From Catellatospora citrea (GTDB lineage: Bacteria; Actinomycetota; Actinomycetes; Mycobacteriales; Micromonosporaceae), in the NCBI RefSeq assembly GCF_003610235.1, contig NZ_RAPR01000001.1, positions 4,774,001 to 4,838,000 of the forward strand: a stretch of 64,000 bases of DNA. Reading direction: 5' to 3'. The translations under genes and the position numbers were made by a program. Shown here one piece after another: positions 46,182 to 55,265 of this stretch. The notes under the pieces are model-generated. The model worked only from the letters and a program-made list of their open reading frames with translations, was not told the origin of the DNA and did not search any database. Position 1 is the first letter of the stretch. The number at the start of each line of letters is the position of its first letter.

Positions 46182-47635
46182 GCTGCTCTCCAGAGTCGGA
46201 TCTGCGCGTACGAGCGCCACGGCCGCCAGCGTTCGGCATGCCGGGCCAGGTCCGCGGGGTCTTCGGGCAGGCCGAGCGCCTTCGCGCCGCGACGGGTGCC
46301 CAGGTCGGTGGTGAGAAGGACGTCGGGATCGCCCAGTGCGCGCAGGGCGATGTAGTCGGCGGTCCACGGGCCCACGCCGGGCAGCGCCAGCAGCGCCTCC
46401 CGCGTCGCGGCCCGGTCGCTGCCCGCGTCCAGGCGCAGCCCGTCGCGCACCGCCTCGGCGACCGCGCGCAGGGTGCGCCGCCGTGAGGCGGGCATCGAGA
46501 ACGCCTCGTCGGGCAGCGCCAGCAGCTGCTCCGGGGTGGGGAAAAGCCTGGTGGGCAGGCCTGGCCGGACCGCCGTGCCGTCGGCGGGCGGGCAGAGCCG
46601 GGCCAGCACGGTACGCGCGCCCGCCACGCTGATCTGCTGCCCGACCACGGCCCGCACCGCCATCTCGAACCCGTCCACGCTGCGCGGCAGCCGCACCCCC
46701 GGCTCGGCGGCGACCATCGCGGCCAGCGCGGGATCGGCGGCCAGCACCGTGTCCACGGCGGCCGGGTCGGCGTCGAGGTCCAGCAGGCGGCGGCACCGCG
46801 CCACGGCGGGCGTCAGGTCCCGCATGTCGGACAACCGCAGCTCCGCCTCGATGAAACCGGAGCCGACGCCTGGTTCGCCGCCGTGCGGCGGGCCCGCCGC
46901 ACCGGGGCTCGCCGGCCACAGGGTGACCGTCGCCATGCCGTGCGGCAGGCTCATCGACCGGGTGTAACGGCCGTTGTCGTACGCGTCGACGCCGGTGATC
47001 GTGCGCGCGCCGAGGAAGCCGAACAGCGCCTCCGCGTGCAGCGGCGCGCGGTAGCTCAGCCGCAGCGGCACCACCCCGTCGACCGGGGTGTCCGCGCGCC
47101 GCAGCGTCGACGGCGCGCAGCCGTACACCTCGCGGAACGTGTCGTTGAACTGCCGGATGCTGCCGAACCCGGCCGCGAACGCGATCTCCGACAGCCCCAG
47201 CCCCGTCTTCGTGATCAGCGTCTTGGCCGTCTGCGCCCGCTGGGTCCGGGCCAGCGCCAGCGGCCCCGCCCCCAACTCCTCACTGAGCAGCCGGTTCAAG
47301 TGCCGCTCGGTGTACCCGAGCCGCGAGGCCAGCTCCGGCACCCCGCCCCGGTCCACCACCCCGTCCCCGATCAGCCGCACCGCCCGCGCCGTCACGTCGG
47401 CCCGGCTGTCCCACTGCGGCGACCCCGGCACCGCATCCGGCGCACACCGCCGACAGGCCCGGAACCCGTTGCGCGCCGCAGCCGCCGCACTCGGGAAGTA
47501 CTTCACGTTCTCCGACTTGGGCGTCCGCGCCGGACAGGACGGCCGACAATAGATCCCCGTCGACGTGACCCCAAACCAGAAGCGCCCGTCAAACCGCGAA
47601 TCCCGACTGCTCACCGCCCGGTAATAACTCTCCAC
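46178..47635 (-). CDS. alkA: Ada/AlkA fusion: methyl-sensing regulator and DNA glycosylase
   Basis: 485 residues. Ada zinc domain (about 1-75; FGVTSTGIYCRPSCPARTPKSENVKYF and FRACRRC supply the four Cys), AraC-type helix-turn-helix (about 80-180), AlkA N-terminal domain, and HhH-GPD glycosylase (LPGVGPWTADYIALRALGDPDV with the catalytic Asp). Senses methyl damage and removes alkylated bases, probably activating its own operon with ogt. GTG 47635 is the likely start. A 73-base repeat lies in the divergent gap with ychF. Confidence 0.93.
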   Translation of the reverse strand: MESYYRAVSSRDSRFDGRFWFGVTSTGIYCRPSCPARTPKSENVKYFPSAAAAARNGFRACRRCAPDAVPGSPQWDSRADVTARAVRLIGDGVVDRGGVPELASRLGYTERHLNRLLSEELGAGPLALARTQRAQTAKTLITKTGLGLSEIAFAAGFGSIRQFNDTFREVYGCAPSTLRRADTPVDGVVPLRLSYRAPLHAEALFGFLGARTITGVDAYDNGRYTRSMSLPHGMATVTLWPASPGAAGPPHGGEPGVGSGFIEAELRLSDMRDLTPAVARCRRLLDLDADPAAVDTVLAADPALAAMVAAEPGVRLPRSVDGFEMAVRAVVGQQISVAGARTVLARLCPPADGTAVRPGLPTRLFPTPEQLLALPDEAFSMPASRRRTLRAVAEAVRDGLRLDAGSDRAATREALLALPGVGPWTADYIALRALGDPDVLLTTDLGTRRGAKALGLPEDPADLARHAERWRPWRSYAQIRLWRAA

Positions 47636-47701
47636 CCCACCCACCCTGCCCGCCCCACCCCGTGACCTGCTAGCGGAAATCGGACCTCTCCCCGGCGCGG
47701 C

Positions 47702-47774
47702 GACGATCTTGCGTGAACGGCGGGTACGACACGCCCATATCGCGCAAAAGGGCAACAGTTCGCGCAAGATCGTC
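47702..47774 (+). repeat. 73-bp palindromic repeat, copy 2
   Basis: Same ends and interior GGGTACGACACG as copy 1; located in the alkA/ychF divergent gap. Confidence 0.9.
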
Positions 47775-47837
47775 GTGATCTCGGCGATCGGGGTCACGGG
47801 GAGAGGGCGGGGAGGAGGGGTCGGGGGGTGGGGTCAG

Positions 47838-47851
47838 TAAGCTTTGATGTC
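47838..47851 (+). promoter_or_regulatory. Leaderless-type -10 of ychF
   Basis: TAAGCT, eight bases, GTG 47852. Confidence 0.45.
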
Positions 47852-48937
47852 GTGAGCCTCAGCATCGGCATCGTCGGCCTGCCCAACGTCGGCAAGAGCA
47901 CCCTGTTCAACGCGCTGACCCGCAACAACGTGCTCGCGGCGAACTACCCGTTCGCCACGATCGAGCCCAACGTCGGCGTCGTCGGGCTGCCCGACCAGCG
48001 GCTGGACAAGCTCGCCGAGCTCTTCGGTTCGCAGCGCATCCTGCCCGCCCCGGTGAGCTTCACCGACATCGCGGGCCTCGTGAAGGGCGCCTCGAAGGGC
48101 CAGGGCAAGGGCAACGCGTTCCTCGCCAACATCCGCGACTGCGACGCCATCTGCCAGGTCGTCCGCGCCTTCAGCGACCCCAACGTCGTCCACGTCGACG
48201 GCAAGGTCTCGCCGAAGGACGACATCGAGACCATCAACACCGAACTGATGCTCGCCGACCTGCAGACCATCGAGAAGGCGCTGCCGCGGCTGGAGAAGGA
48301 GCTCAGGGTCCGCAAGGACCGGGCCGGCATCGTGGCCGCCGCGAAGGCCGCCCACGCCCTGCTGGACAGCGGCACCACGCTGTTCGCGGGCGCGGCCAAG
48401 GCCGGCATCGACCTCGCCGAGCTGCGCGAGCTGCACCTGATGACCGCCAAGCCGTTCCTGTACGTCTTCAACGTCGACGAGGCCGAGCTGCACAACGCCG
48501 CGTTCCTCGACGAGCTGCGGGCCCTGGTCGCCCCGGCCGAGGCCGTCTTCATGGACGCGAAGATCGAGTCCGAGCTGATCGACCTGTCGCCTGAGGACGC
48601 GGCCGAGATGCTGGAGTCCATCGGCCAGTCCGAGCCCGGCCTCAACCAGCTGATCCGGGTCGGCTTCGGCACCCTGGGCCTGCAGACCTACCTCACCGCG
48701 GGCCCGAAGGAGGCGCGCGCCTGGACCATCCCGGTCGGCGCGACCGCCCCCGAGGCCGCCGGGGTCATCCACACCGACTTCCAGCGCGGCTTCATCAAGG
48801 CCGAGATCGTGGCGTACGACGACCTGGTCGCGAACGGCTCCATGGCGGCGGCGAAGGCGGCCGGCAAGGTCCGCATGGAGGGCAAGGAATACGTCATGTC
48901 CGACGGCGACGTCGTGGAGTTCCGCTTCAACGTCTGA
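47852..48937 (+). CDS. ychF: Redox-regulated ATPase/GTPase YchF
   Basis: 361 residues from GTG, matching the family's SLSIGIVGLPNVGKSTLFNALT opening. G-motifs: GLPNVGKST, DIAGLVKGASKGQGKGN; the NVDE site (FNVDEAE) specifies ATP over GTP. C-terminal TGS domain with the RGFIKAEIVAYDD and EGKEYVMSDGDVVEFRFNV ends. A universal translation-associated P-loop protein of the Obg group. A 12-base hairpin terminates it. Confidence 0.96.
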   Translation: MSLSIGIVGLPNVGKSTLFNALTRNNVLAANYPFATIEPNVGVVGLPDQRLDKLAELFGSQRILPAPVSFTDIAGLVKGASKGQGKGNAFLANIRDCDAICQVVRAFSDPNVVHVDGKVSPKDDIETINTELMLADLQTIEKALPRLEKELRVRKDRAGIVAAAKAAHALLDSGTTLFAGAAKAGIDLAELRELHLMTAKPFLYVFNVDEAELHNAAFLDELRALVAPAEAVFMDAKIESELIDLSPEDAAEMLESIGQSEPGLNQLIRVGFGTLGLQTYLTAGPKEARAWTIPVGATAPEAAGVIHTDFQRGFIKAEIVAYDDLVANGSMAAAKAAGKVRMEGKEYVMSDGDVVEFRFNV

Positions 48938-48957
48938 GAACGGAACGTTCGGCTGTT

Positions 48958-48991
48958 CACGGCTGTGCCCCTGATCGGTGGCACAGCCGTG
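48958..48991 (+). terminator. ychF terminator
   Basis: CACGGCTGTGCC and GGCACAGCCGTG pair perfectly over a ten-base loop, 20 bases after the stop. Confidence 0.8.
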
Positions 48992-49063
48992 GCCGTCTGC
49001 GGAGGGCGAATGCCGCCAAGGCCGAGGCGCGGCGCTTGCTCCGTCGAGTCGTCGGGCTTGCGG

Positions 49064-49527
49064 TCACGCCGCGCGCTGTTGGTTCTCCCAAGGCTTCGGG
49101 ATGCCCTCAAGCCGTTCTGTCTGCGCGAGGTAACGGCGGGCCGCCGCTTCGTCGCCACGCTCGCGAGCGGCGTCGGCCCAGCTCCGTACCTCCGCCACCC
49201 ACCGCTCGTGTTCGGCTCGGGTCGCGTCATCGATCGCTCGGATCACATCCGTGCTCAGGCTCCCAACCGCTCGTCGAGCTCACCCAACTCATACCTGTCG
49301 GCTTCGATCCTGGACCGGTGAAACCCGAGCCCCTCCTCGTACTTGGCGACGATCTCCCGATCACGTTCGACCTCGCCGGTCGGGGCGGGTGAATCACGGA
49401 GGACCCGCAGGGACCTCACGTCCCGCGACGCAGCCTCGGTACTCGAACACGAGGGCTCCCACGTCGGTATGGAGAGCATGCGGGGCGGCGAGCGTGGCGA
49501 TGCTCGCCTAACGTGACCGCCATGCAC
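49064..49527 (-). pseudogene. Probable frameshifted gene for a small charged helical protein
   Basis: Two frames follow each other on the minus strand. The first ends VAKYEEGLGFHRSRIEADRY and ELGELDERLGA at 49255; the second runs from 49246 to 49064 with DDATRAEHERWVAEVRSW and ARRYLAQTERLEGIP. A one-base shift near 49265 would join them, since the second frame reads sensibly back through the first stop (SLSTDVIRAIDD). Both parts are Glu/Arg-rich and helical. No family recognised and no clear start. Alternatively two tiny genes. Fills most of the 630-base gap between ychF and 49572. Confidence 0.4.
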
Positions 49528-49571
49528 GTTCTGTGTACACGGGGGATCCAGCGGCCGGAAGGGGTGCGCGC

Positions 49572-50813
49572 GTGAGCGTCCAGCGGTCGGTTCTGGCGGA
49601 CGAGGCCGGTAACGCTCGGACGGCGCAACCGCTGGTGCCCAGGCAGGCCGGGTCAGCCGTCCGGACCGACGCCGGGAGCGCCTCTCGGCCGAGCCGGCTC
49701 GCCAGGATCTGGTCGTACGCAGGGCTGCCGCTGCTTGCCTACCTGCTCGGCCACGTGCTGCACGGTGTGGCCGCGTACTGGTTCGGGTTCGACTGGCTGA
49801 GCGCCGACTCGCGTATCCGCTGGGACGGCGGCATCTACCTCGGCATCGCGGAGACGGGCTACAACGCGGGCCCGTGCGCGCAGGTTTATCCGAACGGACC
49901 CAACCCCGACGGCCTCTGCGGCAATGCCGGGTGGTTCCCGCTGCTTCCTTACCTGGTGCTGGCGCTGACGAAGATCGGCCTGGGCTCGGCGGCGGCCGGT
50001 GTCCTGATCGCCGAGGCTTGTGCGCTGGGCATGCTGATCGCCCTGCGGCGGCTGCTCGCCCGGGCGCGGCCGGTGGTCACGTTCGCCTGCCTCGCCGTCG
50101 CCGCGCTGCTGCCCAGCGGTGTCTACTTCCACGCGACCTTCCCCATGTCGCTGGTGATGGTGCTCACCCTGGTGATGTTCCTGCTGCTGGTACGCGGCCG
50201 CTGGGTGCTCGCCGGGCTGACCGGCATGGTGGCCGCGACGGCGTACCCGCTGGCCGTGCTGCTGGCCCCGGCGGCCGTGGTGTTCCTGCTGATCCCGCCC
50301 GGCCGCTGGGCCTGGCGCAGGTTGGCCGTCGCGGCGTATGTCGGCGGCCTGACCGGCGCGGGTGTGCTCGCCGTCTTCGGCGTCATGCAGCTGACCACGG
50401 GCCGGTGGGACGCGTACCTGGCCATCCAGTCCAGCAACTACGGCCACGGGGTGCACAACCCGATCACGACGTACCTGACGCTGATCGAGTGGCAGCCGAG
50501 CACGGTCTCCGCCGAGCTGGTGTTCAGCACCGGTCTGGTGCTGCTCGCGGCGGCGGCGCTGGTGGTCGCGGCGGTGCGGCGGCAGGCGACCGTGCTGGAC
50601 TGGACGCTCGGCGCGGTGTACGGCCCGCTGCTGCTGATCACGCCGCTGGTCGTCGGGGCCGGTCAGGCGCAGTTCCGGTCGCACACGCTGCTGCTGCCGG
50701 TCGTGCTGCTGCTGCGCCACCTGCGCTGGCCGGTGACGGCCGCGCTGGCCGCGCTCGGCTCCCCGCTGGCGTTCCTGATGACCGGGCTGTTCCTGACACG
50801 GGCCCTGGTGTGA
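49572..50813 (+). CDS. PIG-V-like mannosyltransferase, membrane
   Basis: 413 residues, about ten membrane spans after a 45-residue cytoplasmic N-terminus. The first large loop has the PIG-V/GT-C pattern SRIRWDGGIYLGIAETGY with the acidic residue next to Trp, and GWFPLLPYLVLAL. These GT-C enzymes add mannose from a polyprenyl-phosphate donor to lipids or proteins; the acceptor is unknown. GTG 49572 with GAAGGGG upstream. Confidence 0.82.
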   Translation: MSVQRSVLADEAGNARTAQPLVPRQAGSAVRTDAGSASRPSRLARIWSYAGLPLLAYLLGHVLHGVAAYWFGFDWLSADSRIRWDGGIYLGIAETGYNAGPCAQVYPNGPNPDGLCGNAGWFPLLPYLVLALTKIGLGSAAAGVLIAEACALGMLIALRRLLARARPVVTFACLAVAALLPSGVYFHATFPMSLVMVLTLVMFLLLVRGRWVLAGLTGMVAATAYPLAVLLAPAAVVFLLIPPGRWAWRRLAVAAYVGGLTGAGVLAVFGVMQLTTGRWDAYLAIQSSNYGHGVHNPITTYLTLIEWQPSTVSAELVFSTGLVLLAAAALVVAAVRRQATVLDWTLGAVYGPLLLITPLVVGAGQAQFRSHTLLLPVVLLLRHLRWPVTAALAALGSPLAFLMTGLFLTRALV

Positions 50814-50850
50814 GCGGTCGTCTGCCGGGCGGACACCGGCGCCGGTCGCC

Positions 50851-51303
50851 TCAGCCCTGAGGGGTGCGCAGGACGTAGCGCAGGAAGCCGCTGTGCGGGG
50901 TGTACCGGTCGTAGAGGGCACGGGCCCGGTAGTTGTTCTCCCGGGTCTGCCAGTAGAGCGTCGCCCAGCCCTGCGCCCGGGTCTGCGCCCACAGCCAGTC
51001 GAGCAGCGCCGCGCCGACGCCCTGGGCGCGGGCGGCCGGGTCGACATACAGGTCCTGGAGGTAGCAGGACGGGGTGAGGGCGGACGTGTTCTCGTGCAGC
51101 AGGTAGTTCGCGATGCCGATGACGGCCCCGTCGGACTCCGCGACGACCGCGTGCACCGGGACGCCGTCGTCCAGGATGCGCGCCCACAGGTGCCGCGTGA
51201 TCGCCTCGTCGGGCTCGCGCTCGTAGAAACGCGTGTAGCCGTCCCACAGCTCGCGCCAGCGTCTCTCGTCGGCGGGCGTGACCGGCCGGATGGCGGGGTT
51301 CAT
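50851..51303 (-). CDS. GNAT family N-acetyltransferase
   Basis: 150 residues. IRPVTPADERRWRELWDGYTRFYE opens the fold; acetyl-CoA loop YLQDLYVDPAARAQGVGAALLDWLW (R-x-x-G-x-G/A form), then YWQTRENNYRARALYDRYT. Acts on an amino group of unknown substrate. ATG 51303 lies 17 bases after the stop of the pterin-dehydratase-like gene, suggesting one transcript. Confidence 0.9.
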   Translation of the reverse strand: MNPAIRPVTPADERRWRELWDGYTRFYEREPDEAITRHLWARILDDGVPVHAVVAESDGAVIGIANYLLHENTSALTPSCYLQDLYVDPAARAQGVGAALLDWLWAQTRAQGWATLYWQTRENNYRARALYDRYTPHSGFLRYVLRTPQG

Positions 51304-51320
51304 CGCGGATCCGGGCTGGT

Positions 51321-51626
51321 CTACTGGTTCAGCGACTGGTAGGCGGCCTCGACGCGGGCGGCCATGCCGATCTCGGCGGAGGTCAGCGCGCCGTTGTCGC
51401 CGGCGCAGAGCTGGATCTGGGTGCGGCCGTCGAGGCGGCGGATGTGGGGGCGTACGCCGAAGGTGTCCGCCGCGACCGAGATGCGCTCGGTCAGCACGGC
51501 GTGTTCGGTGTCGTCGAGGGGGAGGGTGCGCTTGAGGCAGTCGCCCTCGTGGACCCATCCGGTGAGCTGGGAAAGTGCGTCGCTGATGTAGTCGCGTCGT
51601 CGGTTCCGTTTCCAGACCGCGCCCAT
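51321..51626 (-). CDS. Pterin-4a-carbinolamine dehydratase-like small protein
   Basis: 101 residues from ATG with GGAGG upstream. The layout matches the dehydratase fold: WVHEGDCLKRTLPLDD near the start, a helix (EHAVLTERISVAADTFGVRP), and TQIQLCAGDNGALTSAEIGM near the end. The usual catalytic His-His pair before P is replaced by VRP-H, so activity is doubtful; it may be a structural or regulatory relative. Assignment rests on pattern recall only. Confidence 0.5.
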   Translation of the reverse strand: MGAVWKRNRRRDYISDALSQLTGWVHEGDCLKRTLPLDDTEHAVLTERISVAADTFGVRPHIRRLDGRTQIQLCAGDNGALTSAEIGMAARVEAAYQSLNQ

Positions 51627-51842
51627 CCGCACCTCCGATACCTCCCACGCGGTGATATCGGCTTGTGGCCGAATCTTGTCCGCACCGACACTTCGGTGAG
51701 ACCTATCCTGCCTGCTATCGCGGCGTGTGTCCACGCGAACAAAACCGACTTCCTGCACTTCACGGGACGCTGTGTGCAGCGCGGACTCGCTCGGTGACAC
51801 CGCGTTCACCATGAAGCCGGTTTGTCTGGCACGCTGTCCGCC

Positions 51843-52256
51843 GTGCCTAACTTCTCCTCCGAGATCCGAATCATCGTCGGTGCAGCCATCATCGCCGACG
51901 GGCGCGTGTTGGCCTGTGAGCGTTCCGAACCGGCCGAGGTGGCCGGACGGTGGGAGTTTCCTGGCGGAAAGGTGGAGCCGGGCGAAACGGAGCACGACGC
52001 GCTGGTGCGCGAATGCGAGGAGGAGCTCGGTGTGGTCGTCGAGGTCGGCGAGCGCGTCGGCCAGGACGTGCTGCTCGGGCACGGCCGCGCGGTGCTCAAG
52101 GTGTACACGGCGCGTCTGGTCGAGGGTGAGCCGCAGCTGATCGAGCACGCGGAGTTCCGCTGGCTGGCCGCGCACGAGCTGCACACCGTGCCGTGGCTGC
52201 CGGCCGACGCGCCGATCGTGGCGGCGCTGCCGAAGTTCATGGGAGATGGGGCGTAG
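51843..52256 (+). CDS. Nudix hydrolase, MutT type
   Basis: 137 residues from GTG. The complete Nudix box GKVEPGETEHDALVRECEEE is preceded by GRWEFPGG. MutT-like length and the later LKVYTARLVEGEPQLIEHAEFRWLA fit 8-oxo-dGTP diphosphatases that clean the nucleotide pool; CTP-type substrates are also possible. CACGCT seven bases before the start suggests a leaderless transcript. Nothing links it to the iron genes downstream, which have their own control site. Confidence 0.9.
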   Translation: MPNFSSEIRIIVGAAIIADGRVLACERSEPAEVAGRWEFPGGKVEPGETEHDALVRECEEELGVVVEVGERVGQDVLLGHGRAVLKVYTARLVEGEPQLIEHAEFRWLAAHELHTVPWLPADAPIVAALPKFMGDGA

Positions 52257-52274
52257 CTCACCCCGCCTCGACAA

Positions 52275-52294
52275 TTAAGGCCTGCCTTACCTAA
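52275..52294. promoter_or_regulatory. IdeR/DtxR-like iron box
   Basis: On the minus strand reads TTAGGTAAGGCAGGCCTTAA, close to the TTAGGTTAGSCTAACCTAA iron box in its left half. It is 40 bases before the first siderophore permease gene, the right place for iron repression. Confidence 0.65.
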
Positions 52295-52333
52295 GCTGCG
52301 TTTCCGTCGGAAACGGGCGGCCTGGGGAGGCTC

Positions 52334-53338
52334 GTGGTGCACGGTACGGTGAGGCGCGGCGGTGTCGTCGTGCTCGGCGTGCTCGTGCTGCTGGCCGCCG
52401 TCGCGGCGAGCCTCACCGTCGGCAGCCGGCACATTCCGCTGGCCGAGGCGCTCGACGCGCTGCTGCACCCGGCGCCGACCGAGGCCGCGCTGATCGTCCG
52501 CGAGCTGCGGGTGCCGCGTACCCTCGTCGGGCTTGAGGTCGGCGCGGCACTGGCGCTGGCCGGCGTGATCATGCAGGCGCTGACCCGCAACCCGCTCGCC
52601 GAGGCCCGGGTCCTCGGCATCTCCGCCGGCGCCGCGACCGGCGTCGTCTGCGCCATCGCCTTCGCCGGGGCGGCGAGCCTGGCGAGCTGGATCTGGTTCG
52701 GGCTGGCCGGGGCCGCGGTGGCCGGGGTGCTGGTGTTCGCCGTCGCCGCGCGCACCAGGGACGGCTCCGGCCCGGTCAGCCTCGCGCTGTCCGGCGCGGC
52801 GATCGACGCCGGGCTCGGCGCGGTCATCTACGGCATCCTCAGCATCGACGCCGCCACCTTCGAGCAGTACCGCTTCTGGGTCGTCGGCTCCGTCGCCGGA
52901 CGCACCCCCGCCATGGCCGCGCAGGTCGCACCGTTCCTGCTGGTCGGGCTGGTGCTCGCGGTGGTCGCGGCGCGCGGCCTGGACGCGCTGGCGCTGGGCG
53001 ACGACGTCGCCCGCGGCCTGGGCCACCGGATCCAGCGGGTACGCCTGGCCGCCGCCGTCGCCGCGATCGTGCTCACCGGGGCGGCCGTCGCGCTGGCCGG
53101 GCCGATCGCGTTCGTCGGCCTCGCCGTCCCGCACCTGGCCCGCGCGCTCGTCGGCACCGCGCACCGCTGGGTGCTGCCGCTGTCGGCGCTGCTCGGCGCG
53201 GCCCTGGTGCTGTTCGCGGACGTGCTGGGCCGGGTCATCACGCCGCCCGGCGAGGTGCCCGCCGGGGTGGTCACCGCGCTGGTCGGCGCGCCCGTGCTGC
53301 TGTGGCTGGTGCGCCGGGCCCGGGTGGTGACCGCGTGA
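52334..53338 (+). CDS. Iron-siderophore ABC permease (FecCD family), subunit 1
   Basis: 334 residues, about ten spans. FecCD marks: VPRTLVGLEVGAALALAGVIMQALTRNPLAEARVLGISAGA, and GPIAFVGLAVPHLAR near the end. Two adjacent GTGs (52334, 52337) follow GGGGAGG; the second has better spacing. Its stop overlaps the next start by four bases. Imports ferric siderophore across the membrane with the next three genes. Confidence 0.93.
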   Translation: MVHGTVRRGGVVVLGVLVLLAAVAASLTVGSRHIPLAEALDALLHPAPTEAALIVRELRVPRTLVGLEVGAALALAGVIMQALTRNPLAEARVLGISAGAATGVVCAIAFAGAASLASWIWFGLAGAAVAGVLVFAVAARTRDGSGPVSLALSGAAIDAGLGAVIYGILSIDAATFEQYRFWVVGSVAGRTPAMAAQVAPFLLVGLVLAVVAARGLDALALGDDVARGLGHRIQRVRLAAAVAAIVLTGAAVALAGPIAFVGLAVPHLARALVGTAHRWVLPLSALLGAALVLFADVLGRVITPPGEVPAGVVTALVGAPVLLWLVRRARVVTA

Positions 53339-54339
53339 TCGTCTCGGCCGGGCCGGTGAGTTTCGTGCTGCCGCGCCGCACCCTGCTGGTCACCCTGGCG
53401 CTCGGCGTCGTGCTGCTGGCCGCGATGATCGCCGCGATCAGCATCGGCACCCTGGCCGTGCCGCCGCTGGACGTGGTGCGCGCTCTGCTGACCGGCGGCA
53501 CCGACTACGACCTGGTGGTACGCGAGCTGCGCTGGCCCCGCGTGGTGCTCGGGGCCGCCTGCGGGGCCGCGTTCGGGCTGGGCGGCGCGCTGATCCAGTC
53601 CGTGGCCCGCAACCCCCTGTCCAGCCCCGACGTCATCGGCGTGACCCAGGGCGCGGGCCTGGCCGCGACGATCGCGCTGACCTCCGGCCTGGCGTACGAG
53701 CTGATCGCGCCTGCGGCCATGGCGGGCGGCCTGCTCGCCGCGGTCGTGGTGTTCGCGTTCGGCGCGCGCACCGGGTTCGCCGCGAACCGGTTCGTGCTGG
53801 CCGGGGTCGCCGTCGCGTTCGCGCTGCGGGCCGGCATCGAGGTCGTGATGTCGTCGGCGGAGACCATCGACGCGCTGCGCGCCCAGATCTGGCTCATCGG
53901 CTCGCTCAACGGCCGCGGCTACGAGGAGGCCGGCGCGATCGGCCTGGTGCTGCTGCTCGCCCTGCCGCTGCTGCTGTGGGCGGCGCGGGCACTGCGCACC
54001 AGCGCCCTGGACGACGACACCGCCCGCGCCCTCGGGGCACGACCCGCCGCCCGCCGGCTGGCCGTCGGGGCGCTGGGCGTCGTGCTGGCCGCGGCCGCGA
54101 CCGCGCAGGTCGGCGCGGTCGACTTCGTGGCGCTGGTCGCGCCGCAGGTCGCCCGGCGGCTGTCCCGGGCCGAGCGCCCGCCGCTGGCCGCGTCCGCGCT
54201 GGCTGGGGCGGCGCTGGTGGTGCTGGCCGACCTGGCCGCCCGCATGCTGCTCGCGCCGACCCAACTGCCCGTCGGCGTGCTCACCGCCGGCATCGGCGGT
54301 CCCTACCTGGTCTACCTGCTCATCAGGAGGCGTCGATGA
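53335..54339 (+). CDS. Iron-siderophore ABC permease (FecCD family), subunit 2
   Basis: 334 residues. Starts at GTG within a GTGA overlap. RWPRVVLGAACGAAFGLGGALIQSVARNPLSSPDVIGVTQGAGL and VDFVALVAPQVARRLSR match FecCD partners. The pair forms a heterodimeric channel, the arrangement used by hydroxamate and catecholate systems. Ends with an ATGA overlap into the ATPase. Confidence 0.93.
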   Translation: MIVSAGPVSFVLPRRTLLVTLALGVVLLAAMIAAISIGTLAVPPLDVVRALLTGGTDYDLVVRELRWPRVVLGAACGAAFGLGGALIQSVARNPLSSPDVIGVTQGAGLAATIALTSGLAYELIAPAAMAGGLLAAVVVFAFGARTGFAANRFVLAGVAVAFALRAGIEVVMSSAETIDALRAQIWLIGSLNGRGYEEAGAIGLVLLLALPLLLWAARALRTSALDDDTARALGARPAARRLAVGALGVVLAAAATAQVGAVDFVALVAPQVARRLSRAERPPLAASALAGAALVVLADLAARMLLAPTQLPVGVLTAGIGGPYLVYLLIRRRR

Positions 54340-55106
54340 GGCTTGCCGGACAGGACCTGGTCGTCGGTTACGACGACCGCACCGTCATCGACGGGCTCTC
54401 CGTCGAGATCCCGAGCGGGCAGCTCACCGTCATCATCGGGCCGAACGCGTGCGGCAAGTCCACGCTGCTGCGTGCCCTGGGCCGCCTGCTCAAGCCGCGT
54501 GGCGGCAGCGTGCTGCTCGACGGCGAACTGCTGCACGAGCTGCCGCCGCGCCAGGTCGCGCAGCGCCTCGGCGTGCTGCCGCAGTCACCGCTGGTGCCCG
54601 AGGGCGTCACCGTCGCCGACCTGGTGGCCCGCGGCCGCCAGCCGCACCAGCGCTGGTGGCAGCAGTGGTCCCCGGCCGACCAGGAGGCCGTCAAGACCGC
54701 CCTGGCCGACGCCGACATCGCCGAACTCGCCGACCGGCCGGTCGAGGCGCTGTCGGGCGGCCAGCGCCAGCGGGTGTGGATCGCCATGGCGCTGGCTCAG
54801 CAGACCGAGGCGCTGCTGCTCGACGAGCCGACCACCTTCCTCGACGTGGCCCACCAGGTCGAGGTGCTGCGCCTGATGCGCCGCCTCCAGCAGGGCGGAC
54901 GCACCGTGGTCGCGGTCCTGCACGAGCTGAACCAGGCCGCCCGCTACGCCGACCACGTGATCGCGATGAAGGACGGCCGCATCGTCGCCGCGGGCCCGCC
55001 CGCCGACGTCATCACCGCACCCCTCATCACCGACGTCTTCGCCCTCGACTGCACCGTCATCCCCTGCCCGGTCACCGCCACCCCGCTGGTGATCCCCAAC
55101 CCCTGA
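54336..55106 (+). CDS. Iron-siderophore ABC ATPase (FecE/FepC type)
   Basis: 256 residues. Walker A IIGPNACGKSTLLRALG, signature ALSGGQRQRVWIAMALAQ, Walker B ALLLDEPTTFLDVAHQ, and the H-loop VLHELNQAARYADHV, all of the FepC class. ATG 54336 is inside the preceding gene's stop (ATGA) with AGGAGG upstream. A 73-base palindrome follows seven bases after the stop and separates it from the binding-protein gene. Confidence 0.95.
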   Translation: MRLAGQDLVVGYDDRTVIDGLSVEIPSGQLTVIIGPNACGKSTLLRALGRLLKPRGGSVLLDGELLHELPPRQVAQRLGVLPQSPLVPEGVTVADLVARGRQPHQRWWQQWSPADQEAVKTALADADIAELADRPVEALSGGQRQRVWIAMALAQQTEALLLDEPTTFLDVAHQVEVLRLMRRLQQGGRTVVAVLHELNQAARYADHVIAMKDGRIVAAGPPADVITAPLITDVFALDCTVIPCPVTATPLVIPNP

Positions 55107-55113
55107 CCACCCC

Positions 55114-55186
55114 GACGATCTTGCGCGAACTGTGGGTACGACACGCGCGAAGCGGACATATGGCCAACGGTCCGCGCAAGATCGTC
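55114..55186 (+). repeat. 73-bp palindromic repeat, copy 3
   Basis: Same ends and interior GGGTACGACACG; inside the iron transport operon, between ATPase and binding protein genes. Confidence 0.9.
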
Positions 55187-55265
55187 GTGATCTCGGCGTG
55201 AGCCGGGAGGACTTCGCCGGGACTGAGCGGCGGAGTGCACAGAGATCCAGGAAGGAAGTGACGCC

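Noticed and set aside
48938..49063. Additional small gene after ychF
   Set aside because: Contains a perfect hairpin terminator; frames have no supporting start or recognisable sequence.
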